Assembly: GCA_964520585.1 (NCBI GenBank)
Contig: CAZFOO010000001.1
Span: 30,737-94,736 of the forward strand
Source of the DNA: PXAP01 sp964520585
GTDB lineage: Bacteria > Bacteroidota > Bacteroidia > Bacteroidales > PUMT01
Length of the DNA: 64,000 bases
Reading direction: 5' to 3'
The notes under the pieces were generated by a model. It was not told the DNA's origin. It did no database searches and saw nothing but the letters and a program-made list of their open reading frames with translations. This document shows, piece by piece, positions 17,401-26,557 of the stretch (position 1 is its first letter; each line of letters begins with the position of its first letter). The position numbers were made by a program, and so were the translations under genes.

Positions 17401-18645
17401 ATGTTGAAAAATTATTTAAAAATAACAATCAAGATGCTGGGCAGGAATCTGTATTATACGGTTCTCAGTATAATGGGGATTGGAGTGACATTAATGCTTA
17501 TGCTTATTGCTGTTGCTATAATTGATGCAGTTACCGGTCCCCGCTCGCCTGAACTGAAGACAGACAGAATGCTTGTCAGCAGCTCAATATTGATTAAAAA
17601 TGATGGCACCTCGAAGCAGTCTTCACCCGGTTATCATTTTGCCAGGAATTCAGTTGACAAGCTTACTTTGCCTGAAGTGACCTCGTACTTTTCTTACTGG
17701 GGATATAACCGGGTGCTTGCAGGAACGAAAAGTTCGTGGGGTAACCTTATACTCACTGATGCCGGTTACTGGCAAATACTGGACTATATGTTTCTCTCAG
17801 GATTTCCATTTTCGACAGATGATGTTAACAGCGGGGCAAGGGTGGCTGTTATAAACAGAAAAACGGCCGAAGCCTTATACGGAAATACTGATGTAGCTGG
17901 CAAGAGCATCAGGATAAGAAATCAGAATTACAGGATTGGAGGTGTGATTGAAAATATTTCGAGATACAGGGAGATAGCAATGGGAGATGTGTTCATTCCA
18001 TTAACTTCTGAAGAAAAAATTTCAGGGCACAAATCACTATCAGGCAACAGGTCAACAATCCTTTTACTTGCGAAGGAAAAATCGGATAGAAACAAAATCC
18101 GCCATGAACTCGATGAATACCTGGCTAACCAGCATATTGCAACAGAAGAGGAGTATGATCAGATCATATGCCAGTTAGATACTCCTTTCCAGCATTTTGT
18201 GCGATCTCGGACCGGTTCGGCCGGTAGCAGGGGTATGGGGGTATTCGCGGTTACCATCATAATTGTTTCGTTTCTGTTTATGTTAATCCCCATTGTTAAC
18301 ATGGTTAACATAAATCTATCCAGAATATACGAGAGGCAGTGTGAAATTGGAGTCCGAAAAGCTTTCGGTGCCGGTCGCGGCCAACTTCTATTGCAATTCA
18401 TATCAGAAAATGTATTCATAACAGCACTGGCTGGTCTGCTGGGTCTGGCGGGGGCAGCAGTTATGATCTTTTTTATTAATCAATCAAGCCCTGTTCCTGA
18501 TGAAATGGAACTTAAGATCAATTTTATGTTTTTTTTATCGGCAGTGGTATTCATTATGATTTTTGGATTATTATCCGGTGTTTATCCTGCCCTTCGCATA
18601 TCTAAATTACAAATCGCCGAATCACTTAAAGGAGTAAGCTTATGA
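17401..18645 (+). CDS. ABC transporter permease, MacB/FtsX type (first)
   Basis: A 414-residue inner-membrane permease with the MacB-like plan: one N-terminal membrane helix (about 20-45), a large periplasmic domain (about 50-280; contains AVINRKTAEALYGNTD), then three C-terminal membrane helices. The segment YERQCEIGVRKAFGAGRGQLLLQF after the second helix is the FtsX-family coupling signature that touches the ATPase. The start overlaps an upstream TTG; ATG at 17401 is used. The stop overlaps the next gene by four bases. Works with the second permease and the ATPase at 19894, probably as a mechanotransmission exporter rather than a classical channel. Confidence 0.9.
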   Translation: MLKNYLKITIKMLGRNLYYTVLSIMGIGVTLMLMLIAVAIIDAVTGPRSPELKTDRMLVSSSILIKNDGTSKQSSPGYHFARNSVDKLTLPEVTSYFSYWGYNRVLAGTKSSWGNLILTDAGYWQILDYMFLSGFPFSTDDVNSGARVAVINRKTAEALYGNTDVAGKSIRIRNQNYRIGGVIENISRYREIAMGDVFIPLTSEEKISGHKSLSGNRSTILLLAKEKSDRNKIRHELDEYLANQHIATEEEYDQIICQLDTPFQHFVRSRTGSAGSRGMGVFAVTIIIVSFLFMLIPIVNMVNINLSRIYERQCEIGVRKAFGAGRGQLLLQFISENVFITALAGLLGLAGAAVMIFFINQSSPVPDEMELKINFMFFLSAVVFIMIFGLLSGVYPALRISKLQIAESLKGVSL

Positions 18646-19853
18646 TACGTCAAATTTTTAAAATCATCTGGAAACAAAGAAGGAAAAATTCTTTGCTTAT
18701 AATCGAATTTGCCTTTGTGTATATCCTGCTTTTTTTGTCCTTCCCTTTCATGATAGCTAATATGGCCAGGCCTATGCAGCAGTCCAGGATCCTCAGGGAT
18801 AATGTAATGTATTTTGATCTTGATCAGTTCAGAGATTCTGTAATGCAGACAGACGAATTCAGGTCTCAGTTATATAATGTGATACGCAGTTACCCTGGAG
18901 TTAGTGAAGCGGGATTCACCGATGGTAACGGAACAGCACAGCGCGCGCTTTTTTATCCTGTGCCTGCCAATATTGAATCTGAGGAAAATTATTATCCCGG
19001 CACAAGAATATTAACCGGGTCAAATTACGGATCACTTATGGGTTACCGGATGGCCGAGGGGCGCTGGTGCAATGAAGACAGGTCCGGGCAGGGCATTACC
19101 GAATGTGTAATTTCTTCTGATTTGAAAGAGACATTGTTCGGCGATCATTCTGCCACAGGAAAAACATTTAATTTCAGGACCAATCCCTATGATCCTCAAA
19201 GTCCGATGAAAGAATTAACGGTTGCAGGTGTGGTGGAATTTGAGATTGTACCTTTTTTAAAATCCCTTACCAGGTTGCCGTTTATCTACCTGTATGACAG
19301 TGAAGTAAAATCCCGCATTATTTTCCGGATTGATAAAAAATTTAACAAGGATAATCTTGAGAATATCCTCTCAAAAATTACGGAAGACGAGAATGTTGAA
19401 ATAAAAACAATGGGTTATGACCTCAAAATCAGTAATAAAGAAAACTGGTCAGATATTGGTATCTTCCTGAAGATAGTGGTGTTCCTTTTGCTGAACGTTT
19501 TTCTGTGCCTGGCAGGACTACTCTGGTTTTCCATTCGCCGCCGTTATGCTGAAATTGGCATACGTCATGCCCTGGGGTCACAAAATTCCGGTATTTTCAA
19601 TCAGTTTATTGGAGAAACCCTGATGATAACAACTCTGGGAATAGTTGCCGGCCTGATCTTTACCATCCAGGCACCATTGCTTCAACTATACTTTGTATAT
19701 GGTTACCCTTTTAATGTCAGTCCCCTGATATACTGGATATCAATGCCTCTAGCCGCGCTGGTCCTTTTTGTGGTAAGTGCAGTAAGTGCTTATGTCCCGG
19801 CCTGGCAGGCATCACGTATTACTCCTGCCGAAGCACTTCGCTCCCGTGATTAG
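18642..19853 (+). CDS. ABC transporter permease, MacB/FtsX type (second)
   Basis: A 403-residue permease paralogous to the gene before it, overlapping it by four bases (ATGA), so both subunits should be made in equal amounts. It has an N-terminal membrane helix, a periplasmic MacB-like domain containing ECVISSDLKETLFGD, and three C-terminal membrane helices with the RRRYAEIGIRHALGS signature. Two different permeases argue for a heterodimer. The end of the protein, AWQASRITPAEALRSRD, is the standard FtsX-family ending. Confidence 0.9.
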   Translation: MIRQIFKIIWKQRRKNSLLIIEFAFVYILLFLSFPFMIANMARPMQQSRILRDNVMYFDLDQFRDSVMQTDEFRSQLYNVIRSYPGVSEAGFTDGNGTAQRALFYPVPANIESEENYYPGTRILTGSNYGSLMGYRMAEGRWCNEDRSGQGITECVISSDLKETLFGDHSATGKTFNFRTNPYDPQSPMKELTVAGVVEFEIVPFLKSLTRLPFIYLYDSEVKSRIIFRIDKKFNKDNLENILSKITEDENVEIKTMGYDLKISNKENWSDIGIFLKIVVFLLLNVFLCLAGLLWFSIRRRYAEIGIRHALGSQNSGIFNQFIGETLMITTLGIVAGLIFTIQAPLLQLYFVYGYPFNVSPLIYWISMPLAALVLFVVSAVSAYVPAWQASRITPAEALRSRD

Positions 19854-19893
19854 AAACATTTATATTGTTAAATATTTTTAAAACTTATTGATT

Positions 19894-20616
19894 ATGATAA
19901 ATTTAAATCAGGTTGAAAAGGTTTACAGTACCTCATCAATAGAAACCCTGGCATTAAATAATATTGAACTATCTATAGAAAAAGGGGAATTTATTTCGAT
20001 TATGGGTCCTTCCGGATGCGGTAAAAGTACTATGTTAAATATTATGGGATTACTCGATCTTCCCACTGGTGGAAAGGTTTTGATTAACAATCAGGATACA
20101 GGTACATTAACACACAAGGAATTGGCAAAAATCCGCAATAACGTAATGGGCTTTATTTTCCAGAGTTTTCATCTTATAAAAGAGCTTAATGTATTTGATA
20201 ATGTTGAATTGCCTTTGCTATACCGCTCAGGCATATCTTACAGAAACAGAAAAAAGATGGTGCGGGAAGTTCTTGATAAAGTGGGTTTGGGAGCAAGGAC
20301 CAGTCATTATCCATCACAGCTTTCAGGAGGGCAGTGCCAGCGTGTGGCGATTGCCCGTGCAATAGTTGGTGAACCTCAGGTTATCTTTGCGGACGAACCT
20401 ACAGGTAATCTTGACAGCCAGATGGGTGCGGGAATAATGAATATTCTCAGCAGCCTTAACCAGGAGGGAACAACTATTGTGATGGTAACTCATGATGAAA
20501 GCCTCATCGAACTAACGGACCGTACCGTCTACCTGTTTGATGGCAATATTGTAAAGGTGGCTGAAAATGAGGCAGCTGGTCTTTTGAAACGGGAAAACGT
20601 AAGTAACCCGTTGTAA
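19894..20616 (+). CDS. ABC transporter ATPase, MacB/LolD class
   Basis: ATP-hydrolysing subunit for the two preceding permeases, 240 residues. Walker A GPSGCGKST, Q-loop FIFQSFHLI, signature LSGGQCQRVA, Walker B VIFADEPTGNLDS and the H-loop THDE are all present. The ELLNVFDNVELPLLYR region is typical of the LolD/MacB class. Start at 19894 (ATG); a TTG six bases upstream is also in frame. It is separated from the second permease by 40 bp and from the response-regulator gene by 230 bp. Confidence 0.94.
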   Translation: MINLNQVEKVYSTSSIETLALNNIELSIEKGEFISIMGPSGCGKSTMLNIMGLLDLPTGGKVLINNQDTGTLTHKELAKIRNNVMGFIFQSFHLIKELNVFDNVELPLLYRSGISYRNRKKMVREVLDKVGLGARTSHYPSQLSGGQCQRVAIARAIVGEPQVIFADEPTGNLDSQMGAGIMNILSSLNQEGTTIVMVTHDESLIELTDRTVYLFDGNIVKVAENEAAGLLKRENVSNPL

Positions 20617-20716
20617 GTATTTATTCCGGATATTACTTGTTTTTATATCCGGTAAACTTAATGATAAGTTGGTAAATATTAATTACTTTATAGGTGACAG
20701 ACATAGTGTTTATTAT

Positions 20717-20724
20717 TACTTTTG
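20717..20724 (+). promoter_or_regulatory. Putative -7 box upstream of the response regulator
   Basis: TACTTTTG matches TAnnTTTG, but the -33 region (about 20694) has no good TTTG. If used, the leader would be about 115 nt. It would give the two-component genes their own promoter, separate from the exporter genes. Confidence 0.3.
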
Positions 20725-20846
20725 ACAGTCTGATCCCATTTCAGATTTAATTAAATACTACTTGTCAGTATATATTTAACAATATTTTCCCGTTTGATCA
20801 GGAATGTTAAAAATAACATATACGTAAAATATATTTAATCAACCAG

Positions 20847-22211
20847 ATGATCCTGATAATAGATGATGATGATGCTGTTCTTACTTCGCTTAAACTGTTG
20901 CTTAAGCATAAATATGGTGAAGTAATAACCGGCAATTCTCCAAGAGAAGGGCTTAGGCTTATTGATAAGAATGATTTAAGCCTGGTTTTTCTGGATATGA
21001 ACTTCTCCTCAGATACTACCGGACGAGAGGGCCTTGACACCTTAAGGCAGATAAAGACAAAAAACCCTTCACTTCCGGTTATACTTATGACCGGATGGAG
21101 CAGCATCGATCTTGCTGTTGAAGGAATGAAAAACGGGGCATCTGATTTTATCAGCAAGCCCTGGGACAACAAGGCACTAATACAAACTCTGAATACAGTC
21201 ATAAGCTTAAAGGAATCACAAAAGTCAGGAAATTTATCACGTTCGCAGATTGACAGGAGGTACAAATTTGAAAACATTGTAAGTAACGACCCGGAGTTTT
21301 TAAAAGTGCTGGAAACGGTCGGAAGAATTAGTGTAACAGACGCTCCTGTACTTATCCAGGGTGAGAGTGGGACAGGAAAGGAGCTTATTGCCGAAGCCAT
21401 TCATCGTAACAGCAGGCGTTCTGAGCAACCCTTTATTAAGGTGAACCTGGGAGGGATTTCGCAAAGTCTTTTTGAGAGTGAAATGTTCGGGCATAAAAAA
21501 GGTGCATTCACTGATGCTTTTTTTGATAGAAAAGGAAGATTTGAAATGGCTGACGGAGGAACAATATTTCTTGATGAAATCGGAGAACTTGACCTGAGTT
21601 CACAGGTCAAGATGCTCCGGGTTTTACAGGACAAGACATATGAAATATTAGGTGACAGTAATACGCGGACTCTTAATGTAAGGGTTATTTGTGCAACCAA
21701 CCGCCCGTTGCAGAGAATGATCGAAACAAGGCAGTTCAGGGAAGATCTCTATTATCGTATTAATCTGATTAATATCCGGCTGCCGTCGTTAAGGGAACGT
21801 CCCGGGGATATTCCTTTGCTGGTTAACTATTTTCTTGATAATATTAAGCGATCATATGCATTTAAGAATCTCTCGTTAACTGAAAGAGCCATGAAATGGA
21901 TTAAGAACCTTCAGTTTTCAGGGAATGTAAGAGAACTTAAGAATCTCCTGGAATGTACTGTCCTTATGAATAACGTTGAGTTGCTGGACATCGAGCATTT
22001 TAATATAAATTCCGCTAACCGGATGACGGCTTCCGGAGAGTTTCCCTTTGCCAGTCTGACTATTGATGAGATGGAAAAACGGATGATCGAGTTTAATATG
22101 AGAATATATTCAGGAAATATTTCAAAAATTGCCCAGAATCTTGGTTTAAGCAGGGGGGCGCTTTACAGGAGACTTGATAAACATGGTATTTCCTATGAGC
22201 CTGAAGAATAA
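20847..22211 (+). CDS. Sigma-54-dependent response regulator (NtrC family)
   Basis: A 454-residue three-domain activator. The receiver domain (1-120) has the acidic pair DDDD and the phosphorylation site D50 in FLDMNF. The AAA+ domain has Walker A GESGTGKE (172-179), the sigma-54 contact loop as GAFTDA (219-224; GAFTGA is the usual form, the D variant is common in this phylum) and Walker B GGTIFLDEIGEL. The C-terminal Fis-type helix-turn-helix is at about 410-450 (ISKIAQNLGLSRGALYRRL). Its own kinase gene overlaps the end by 17 bp. The likely target is the sigma-54-like promoter in front of the adaptor gene at 16129, so the system probably senses envelope or toxic stress and induces the exporter; that is inference. 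Confidence 0.94.
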   Translation: MILIIDDDDAVLTSLKLLLKHKYGEVITGNSPREGLRLIDKNDLSLVFLDMNFSSDTTGREGLDTLRQIKTKNPSLPVILMTGWSSIDLAVEGMKNGASDFISKPWDNKALIQTLNTVISLKESQKSGNLSRSQIDRRYKFENIVSNDPEFLKVLETVGRISVTDAPVLIQGESGTGKELIAEAIHRNSRRSEQPFIKVNLGGISQSLFESEMFGHKKGAFTDAFFDRKGRFEMADGGTIFLDEIGELDLSSQVKMLRVLQDKTYEILGDSNTRTLNVRVICATNRPLQRMIETRQFREDLYYRINLINIRLPSLRERPGDIPLLVNYFLDNIKRSYAFKNLSLTERAMKWIKNLQFSGNVRELKNLLECTVLMNNVELLDIEHFNINSANRMTASGEFPFASLTIDEMEKRMIEFNMRIYSGNISKIAQNLGLSRGALYRRLDKHGISYEPEE

Positions 22212-23517
22212 GCTTTTGATATTTTTTTTTCTTCTCCATGCAGCGGAGGTATTTCTTGCACTCCAGATCTACAGACTGGACAGGGAAATATTTATTCTTG
22301 CCGAAGCAGGAATTGCTGTGTCAATCATAATATCATCCTATTTTTATGTTTCATTTACCAGACCATTTAATCTGATCTATTCGGGTATTGAATCAATTAA
22401 AAACCGGGATTTTAATGTACGGCTAAAAAAGACAGGTCAAAAGGATCTTGACAGATTGATAGAGGTTTATAACAGGATGATCGGTCAACTACGTGAAGAA
22501 AGAGTTCATCAACAGGAACAACAATATTTTCTCGATCAGCTGATGGATATTTCTCCTTCTGGTATTATGATAATGGATACTGAAGACAGGGTATTAATGA
22601 TGAATCCTGCTGCCGGAAAGTTCATGGGAGTTAATCCTCTATTATGCATTGGAAATAAGCTTTCGCAGTTATCATCTCCTCTTGCTTTTGAGCTAAACAG
22701 AATCAGCACAAATACAAAAGCCATCATCAATCTTTCCGGTCTCGAGAAGTATAAAGTAACCAGGTCTAATTTCGTAAGCCGGGGGTTACGTAATCAGTTT
22801 TTTCTCATTGATGAATACGGACGTGAGATCTATAAGGTTGAGCGAAATGCTTATGAGAATGTTATAAGGATTATCTCTCATGAATTCAATAATTCGGTCG
22901 GCCCTATCAATTCAATACTTGAATCGGTAAAGGAGTATCTTGATTCATTTTCTGACGAAACACGTCTGGAATATGTTACAGCTCTTGAAGTGGCTATTCA
23001 AAAATATCTGAATCTAAATAGTTTTGTTAGAAACTATGCAAGAGTATTTAAATTACCTCCACCTCATTTTGAGCTGGCTGACCTCAATAAAATTGCTCTG
23101 GGAATGATTAATTTTTATAATCTGGAGGCTGCCGGAAAAAATATTAAAATATTGAATGAATTAAATAATGAAAAAGTTGAGGTGAATGTTGATGTAAATC
23201 AATTTGAGCAGGTATTAAAAAATATTTTTTGCAATGCGATGGAAGCAATTGCAGATTCCGGTATTATTGTGGTTAGTACCTCATCCTCTCCATCTTGCAT
23301 TAAAATAATAAATAACGGTCAGCCTATTATGCCTGAGGTGAGGAAAAATATTTTTGCCCCTTTTTTTAGCTCCAAGAAAAATGGACAAGGTCTTGGACTT
23401 ACTCTTGCAAGAGAGATTTTGCAAAATCATGGATGTAGTTTTTCACTTACCACCCGGCCTGACAGATGGACAGAATTTCGGGTGATTTTTCCTGACAGCA
23501 ACTGCCCGTTAAATTAA
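22195..23517 (+). CDS. Membrane sensor histidine kinase partner of the NtrC-type regulator
   Basis: A 440-residue kinase. Two membrane helices lie close together (about 7-25 and 32-53), leaving almost no periplasmic part, so the signal is probably sensed in the membrane or cytoplasm. A HAMP-like stretch (about 55-100) and a PAS domain (about 115-220, SPSGIMIMDTEDRVL) follow. The phosphoacceptor is H229 in ISHEFNNSVGPI, an unusual H-box of the kind found in NtrB-like kinases. The ATPase domain has the N-box NIFCNAMEAI and the G-box GQGLGLTLA. I use the ATG at 22195; the frame is open from 22174. The overlap with the regulator gene implies coupled translation. Confidence 0.9.
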   Translation: MSLKNKLLIFFFLLHAAEVFLALQIYRLDREIFILAEAGIAVSIIISSYFYVSFTRPFNLIYSGIESIKNRDFNVRLKKTGQKDLDRLIEVYNRMIGQLREERVHQQEQQYFLDQLMDISPSGIMIMDTEDRVLMMNPAAGKFMGVNPLLCIGNKLSQLSSPLAFELNRISTNTKAIINLSGLEKYKVTRSNFVSRGLRNQFFLIDEYGREIYKVERNAYENVIRIISHEFNNSVGPINSILESVKEYLDSFSDETRLEYVTALEVAIQKYLNLNSFVRNYARVFKLPPPHFELADLNKIALGMINFYNLEAAGKNIKILNELNNEKVEVNVDVNQFEQVLKNIFCNAMEAIADSGIIVVSTSSSPSCIKIINNGQPIMPEVRKNIFAPFFSSKKNGQGLGLTLAREILQNHGCSFSLTTRPDRWTEFRVIFPDSNCPLN

Positions 23518-23714
23518 ACCTACGGTTACTCTATGGATATTTCGTTTTTATATCAAATTTTTTCCATTTCTTCAGGTGTAAATTGATCTGATCATCCGTT
23601 TTTTGATGGAAAAATCGGCTGCACTTAGGTTAATTGTTTGTTTATGTTAAATTCTTATTATATAATTACATACATATATTTTTTAATTTTTAATTTTTTA
23701 TATACCCTGGAAAA

Positions 23715-24629
23715 ATGCAAAATATTTTTATTATTGGATTTTTATTAATCACTTTTACATCAGGTTATGCTCAGAATTTTAGTATGAAACTGTGGACTGG
23801 AAAGGTTCCCAATTCAATTATGACAGAGGATACCGAGGTACAGGAGCAAAAAGATATTCTTTATATAAGAAATGTTCAGGATCCTGAAATTGATGTTTAT
23901 CTTCCTGTCGAAAGGCATGCTACCGGAGAAGCTGTAGTCATCTGTCCCGGAGGGGGGTACCGTGTTCTCGCTTATGACTGGGAAGGAGCAGATGTAGCAA
24001 AGTGGTTTAACTCAAAAGGCATCGCGGCAATAGTACTTAAATACAGGTTGCCTGTTTCAAATTCCATTGTTGTCAGGCACGAAGCGCCCCTTCAGGATGC
24101 TCAAAGAGCATTGAGAATGGTCCGCCATAACGCGGATGAGTGGAATATTAACAAGAACAGTATCGGTATAATGGGCTTTTCAGCCGGAGGTCACCTGGCA
24201 TCTACACTGGGGACTAAATTTGATTATCGTACTCTTGATCCTGTTGATGAAATTGACCGGATCAATGCCCGTCCTGATTTTATGATCCTGGTTTACCCGG
24301 TAATCAGTTTCAGAGAAGAATTCTCCCACAACGGCTCGAGAGATGCCCTACTTGGAAAGGGGGCCACACAGGAACTGATCGATTTTTATTCAAATGAATT
24401 GCATGTAGGTCCGGATACACCTTCCACTTTTATAGTGCATTCAGGCGACGATGAAGGAGTGCCTGTAGAAAATAGCCTCTATTTTTACCAGGCACTTAAA
24501 AATCACGGGATATCTTCTGAGATGCATATTTATCCATATGGCGGACATGGTTATTCTCTCGCCATTGGCAGGGGATATCTGCAATCATGGACAGACCGGC
24601 TTAATGACTGGTTAAAGAATTCCCGGTAA
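23715..24629 (+). CDS. Exported alpha/beta hydrolase (acetyl-xylan-esterase-like)
   Basis: A 304-residue secreted esterase. The N-terminal signal peptide ends near SGYAQ. The fold is shown by CPGGGYRVLAYDWEG (oxyanion region), the nucleophile in GFSAGGH, Asp in SGDDEGVP and His in GGHGYS. This is the BD-FAE/esterase group found with plant-polysaccharide degradation, where it removes acetyl or feruloyl groups from xylan; the exact substrate cannot be told. No xylanase or SusC/SusD pair is beside it. It is a monocistronic gene after the sensor kinase, with 197 bp of AT-rich sequence before it that shows no clear promoter box. Confidence 0.88.
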   Translation: MQNIFIIGFLLITFTSGYAQNFSMKLWTGKVPNSIMTEDTEVQEQKDILYIRNVQDPEIDVYLPVERHATGEAVVICPGGGYRVLAYDWEGADVAKWFNSKGIAAIVLKYRLPVSNSIVVRHEAPLQDAQRALRMVRHNADEWNINKNSIGIMGFSAGGHLASTLGTKFDYRTLDPVDEIDRINARPDFMILVYPVISFREEFSHNGSRDALLGKGATQELIDFYSNELHVGPDTPSTFIVHSGDDEGVPVENSLYFYQALKNHGISSEMHIYPYGGHGYSLAIGRGYLQSWTDRLNDWLKNSR

Positions 24630-24697
24630 AGTAAATAAATTTGCAGTTCATCTTTAAAGCGGTTAAACCGGACCTAAATTATATTTCTTAAATTATA

Positions 24698-25627
24698 ATG
24701 ATATCCGTATGCATACCTGTTTATAATTCTGAGGTTTCGGGATTAGTTGATAGTTTAATTCGACAGGGATTGGCAGCAGGAATTCCTTTTGAGATTATTG
24801 CGATAGATGATTATTCAGATACCGGATTCAGAAAATGCAATCAAAAGGAGTTAGCAGGCTTTAGATATATTGCTCTTGAAAGAAATATTGGCAGGGCAAA
24901 GATCAGGAATCTGTTTCTGGAGTATGCAAAATATGATAAACTCCTTTTCCTTGATTGTGATTCGGTAATCATATCTGAAGAATTTCTTCAAAAATACATC
25001 AACAAAATAAATCAGGATTTTTCCAAGGTCATATGCGGAGGTACTGTTTATGAAGCAAAAGCACCACCCCTAAAGAAGAGACTCAGGTGGAAATACGGAA
25101 TAAACCGGGAAGTTAGTCCCCCGTCAGTCAGAAATAAGCATCCATATCGTCATTTCAGAAGTAATAACTTTCTAATTGACAGGGAAGTATTTAAAAAATT
25201 GAAATTTGATGAACGGATTGCCGGATATGGACATGAAGATACTTTATTTGCCTATGATCTCCAAAAGAATAACATAAGTCTTTTGCATACCGATAATCCG
25301 GTAAAGCATCATGTTCATGAGAGTAACAGAGAATTTCTTGCCAAAACCAGGAATAGTATTTCAAACCTGATTCAAATTACTGGTTATGCCGGAAAAGATG
25401 TTGATTTTATTAGGAACATCAGAATCTTGAGAGTGTATAAAAAAATAAAGGATTATTCTCTTAGGGGTATAACCGGGTTTGTGTTTGTTGTTTGCGGACC
25501 GGTAATAGAATTTGTCCTGGTAAGGGGGGGGGCATGGCTTTGGTTATATGATTTTTATAAGCTGGGGCATCTGATCAGGAAAGATAAAATTTGCAATGCA
25601 GGTAAACAGAGTCGTAAGCTTTCATGA
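24698..25627 (+). CDS. Family 2 glycosyltransferase
   Basis: A 309-residue GT-A-fold transferase. The N-terminus SVCIPVYNSEVSGLVDSL and the nucleotide-sugar site DDYSDTG are typical, and the metal-binding DxD is DCD in LFLDCDSV (about residue 87). The middle segment RSNNFLIDREVF...GYGHEDTLFAYDL is the acceptor-side ED motif of many GT2 enzymes. The C-terminal 60 residues are hydrophobic and could sit on the membrane. It probably adds a sugar to a cell-surface glycan, but there is no glycan cluster around it. The downstream convergent encapsulin genes share a terminator-like hairpin with it. Confidence 0.9.
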   Translation: MISVCIPVYNSEVSGLVDSLIRQGLAAGIPFEIIAIDDYSDTGFRKCNQKELAGFRYIALERNIGRAKIRNLFLEYAKYDKLLFLDCDSVIISEEFLQKYINKINQDFSKVICGGTVYEAKAPPLKKRLRWKYGINREVSPPSVRNKHPYRHFRSNNFLIDREVFKKLKFDERIAGYGHEDTLFAYDLQKNNISLLHTDNPVKHHVHESNREFLAKTRNSISNLIQITGYAGKDVDFIRNIRILRVYKKIKDYSLRGITGFVFVVCGPVIEFVLVRGGAWLWLYDFYKLGHLIRKDKICNAGKQSRKLS

Positions 25628-25686
25628 CCCCGTGATGAGTGGAGTCGATCCAATTAATTATTGGGTAGTGGTCCAATAAAAACAAT

Positions 25687-25716
25687 CCCCCGGTAGTGTT
25701 ATTAAACCGCCGGGGG
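25687..25716 (-). terminator. Terminator between the glycosyltransferase and encapsulin genes
   Basis: CCCCCGG (25687-25693) and CCGGGGG (25710-25716) form a GC-rich stem with an AT-rich loop. On the - strand it is followed by a T-rich tract, so it best serves the encapsulin operon; on the + strand the tail is weak. Confidence 0.7.
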
Positions 25717-25755
25717 CATTTAGAACTCTTTTATAACTTTAATACTTTCTATTTC

Positions 25756-26550
25756 TTATTCGATAAGAATGATCGATTCCGGGTCATTTATCTTCATAGT
25801 AAAAGACTCTGTAAAATAGAGCCTGACCTCCCTTTCGTTGTGTGATTCATACCCGATAGATATATCCTGACCCAATATGAGATTCAGGTCATCTGCATGT
25901 GCAGGAACCAGAAAGGCTTCTTCAATGAAATGGCTCAAAATTACCGGCCCGCCCAGTATTCTTTCAAGATGAACTCTCAACGGATAACCTTTGACATGTG
26001 ATGATATTTGTTTCCATTTTTCCGGACTTACTATCAGTGCATATGGCCCGCTGATGGATTTTTCTGCAAGTCGGGTAATCCCTTCTGAAATAACCGGAAG
26101 AAGACCGTCTATCTGTCCGGGGAAATCCAGCTTGTTATCCTTGTTGCAATCTTTTAATCCGGTTATTGAAGCGTTTTTCATTCCGTAAAAAATCGCTCTT
26201 TCTTCAAATTCTGCAAATTTCAGGGCGGCTTCCTCCATGGCATCCAGATCGATATCTTTGGCTCCCCTGGTCAGGTTGTCCAGTTCCCAGATATTAAGAT
26301 TAAAATGAAGGCGGGGCTCAACAAGAGGCTGGACCTGATGTATGCCGTAATGAACAGCATCCTTATCCTGGTTATCCGGTAATACGAGCCTGCCGGTAGG
26401 TATCGAGGCAAAATCCCATCCTTTGGGTTCTGATACTTCAATAAATCTTCTTGCTGACAAATGTGTATTTAAAAACCGTTTGGCTTCCGATTTAATTTCC
26501 TGCCATGCTTCAGCAGAAATGGGTGCTAATGATTGTTTTAAGATATCCAT
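25756..26550 (-). CDS. enc: Encapsulin shell protein (family 1)
   Basis: Shell protein of a bacterial protein nanocompartment with the HK97 phage-capsid fold. The 264-residue length and the N-terminal segment (LAPISAEAWQEI...ARRFIEVSEPKGWDF) are those of linocin/encapsulin family 1, which usually builds 60-subunit shells of about 24 nm. Later family stretches are GVTRLAEKSISGPYALIVSPE-like (within GITRLAEKSISGPYALIV) and GYESHNEREVRLYFTESF near the end. It lies 7 bp after the encapsulated ferritin gene on the same strand, so cargo and shell are made together. The pair should oxidise and store iron inside the shell, protecting the cell from iron-driven oxidative damage. Confidence 0.96.
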   Translation of the reverse strand: MDILKQSLAPISAEAWQEIKSEAKRFLNTHLSARRFIEVSEPKGWDFASIPTGRLVLPDNQDKDAVHYGIHQVQPLVEPRLHFNLNIWELDNLTRGAKDIDLDAMEEAALKFAEFEERAIFYGMKNASITGLKDCNKDNKLDFPGQIDGLLPVISEGITRLAEKSISGPYALIVSPEKWKQISSHVKGYPLRVHLERILGGPVILSHFIEEAFLVPAHADDLNLILGQDISIGYESHNEREVRLYFTESFTMKINDPESIILIE

Positions 26551-26557
26551 AATTCAC

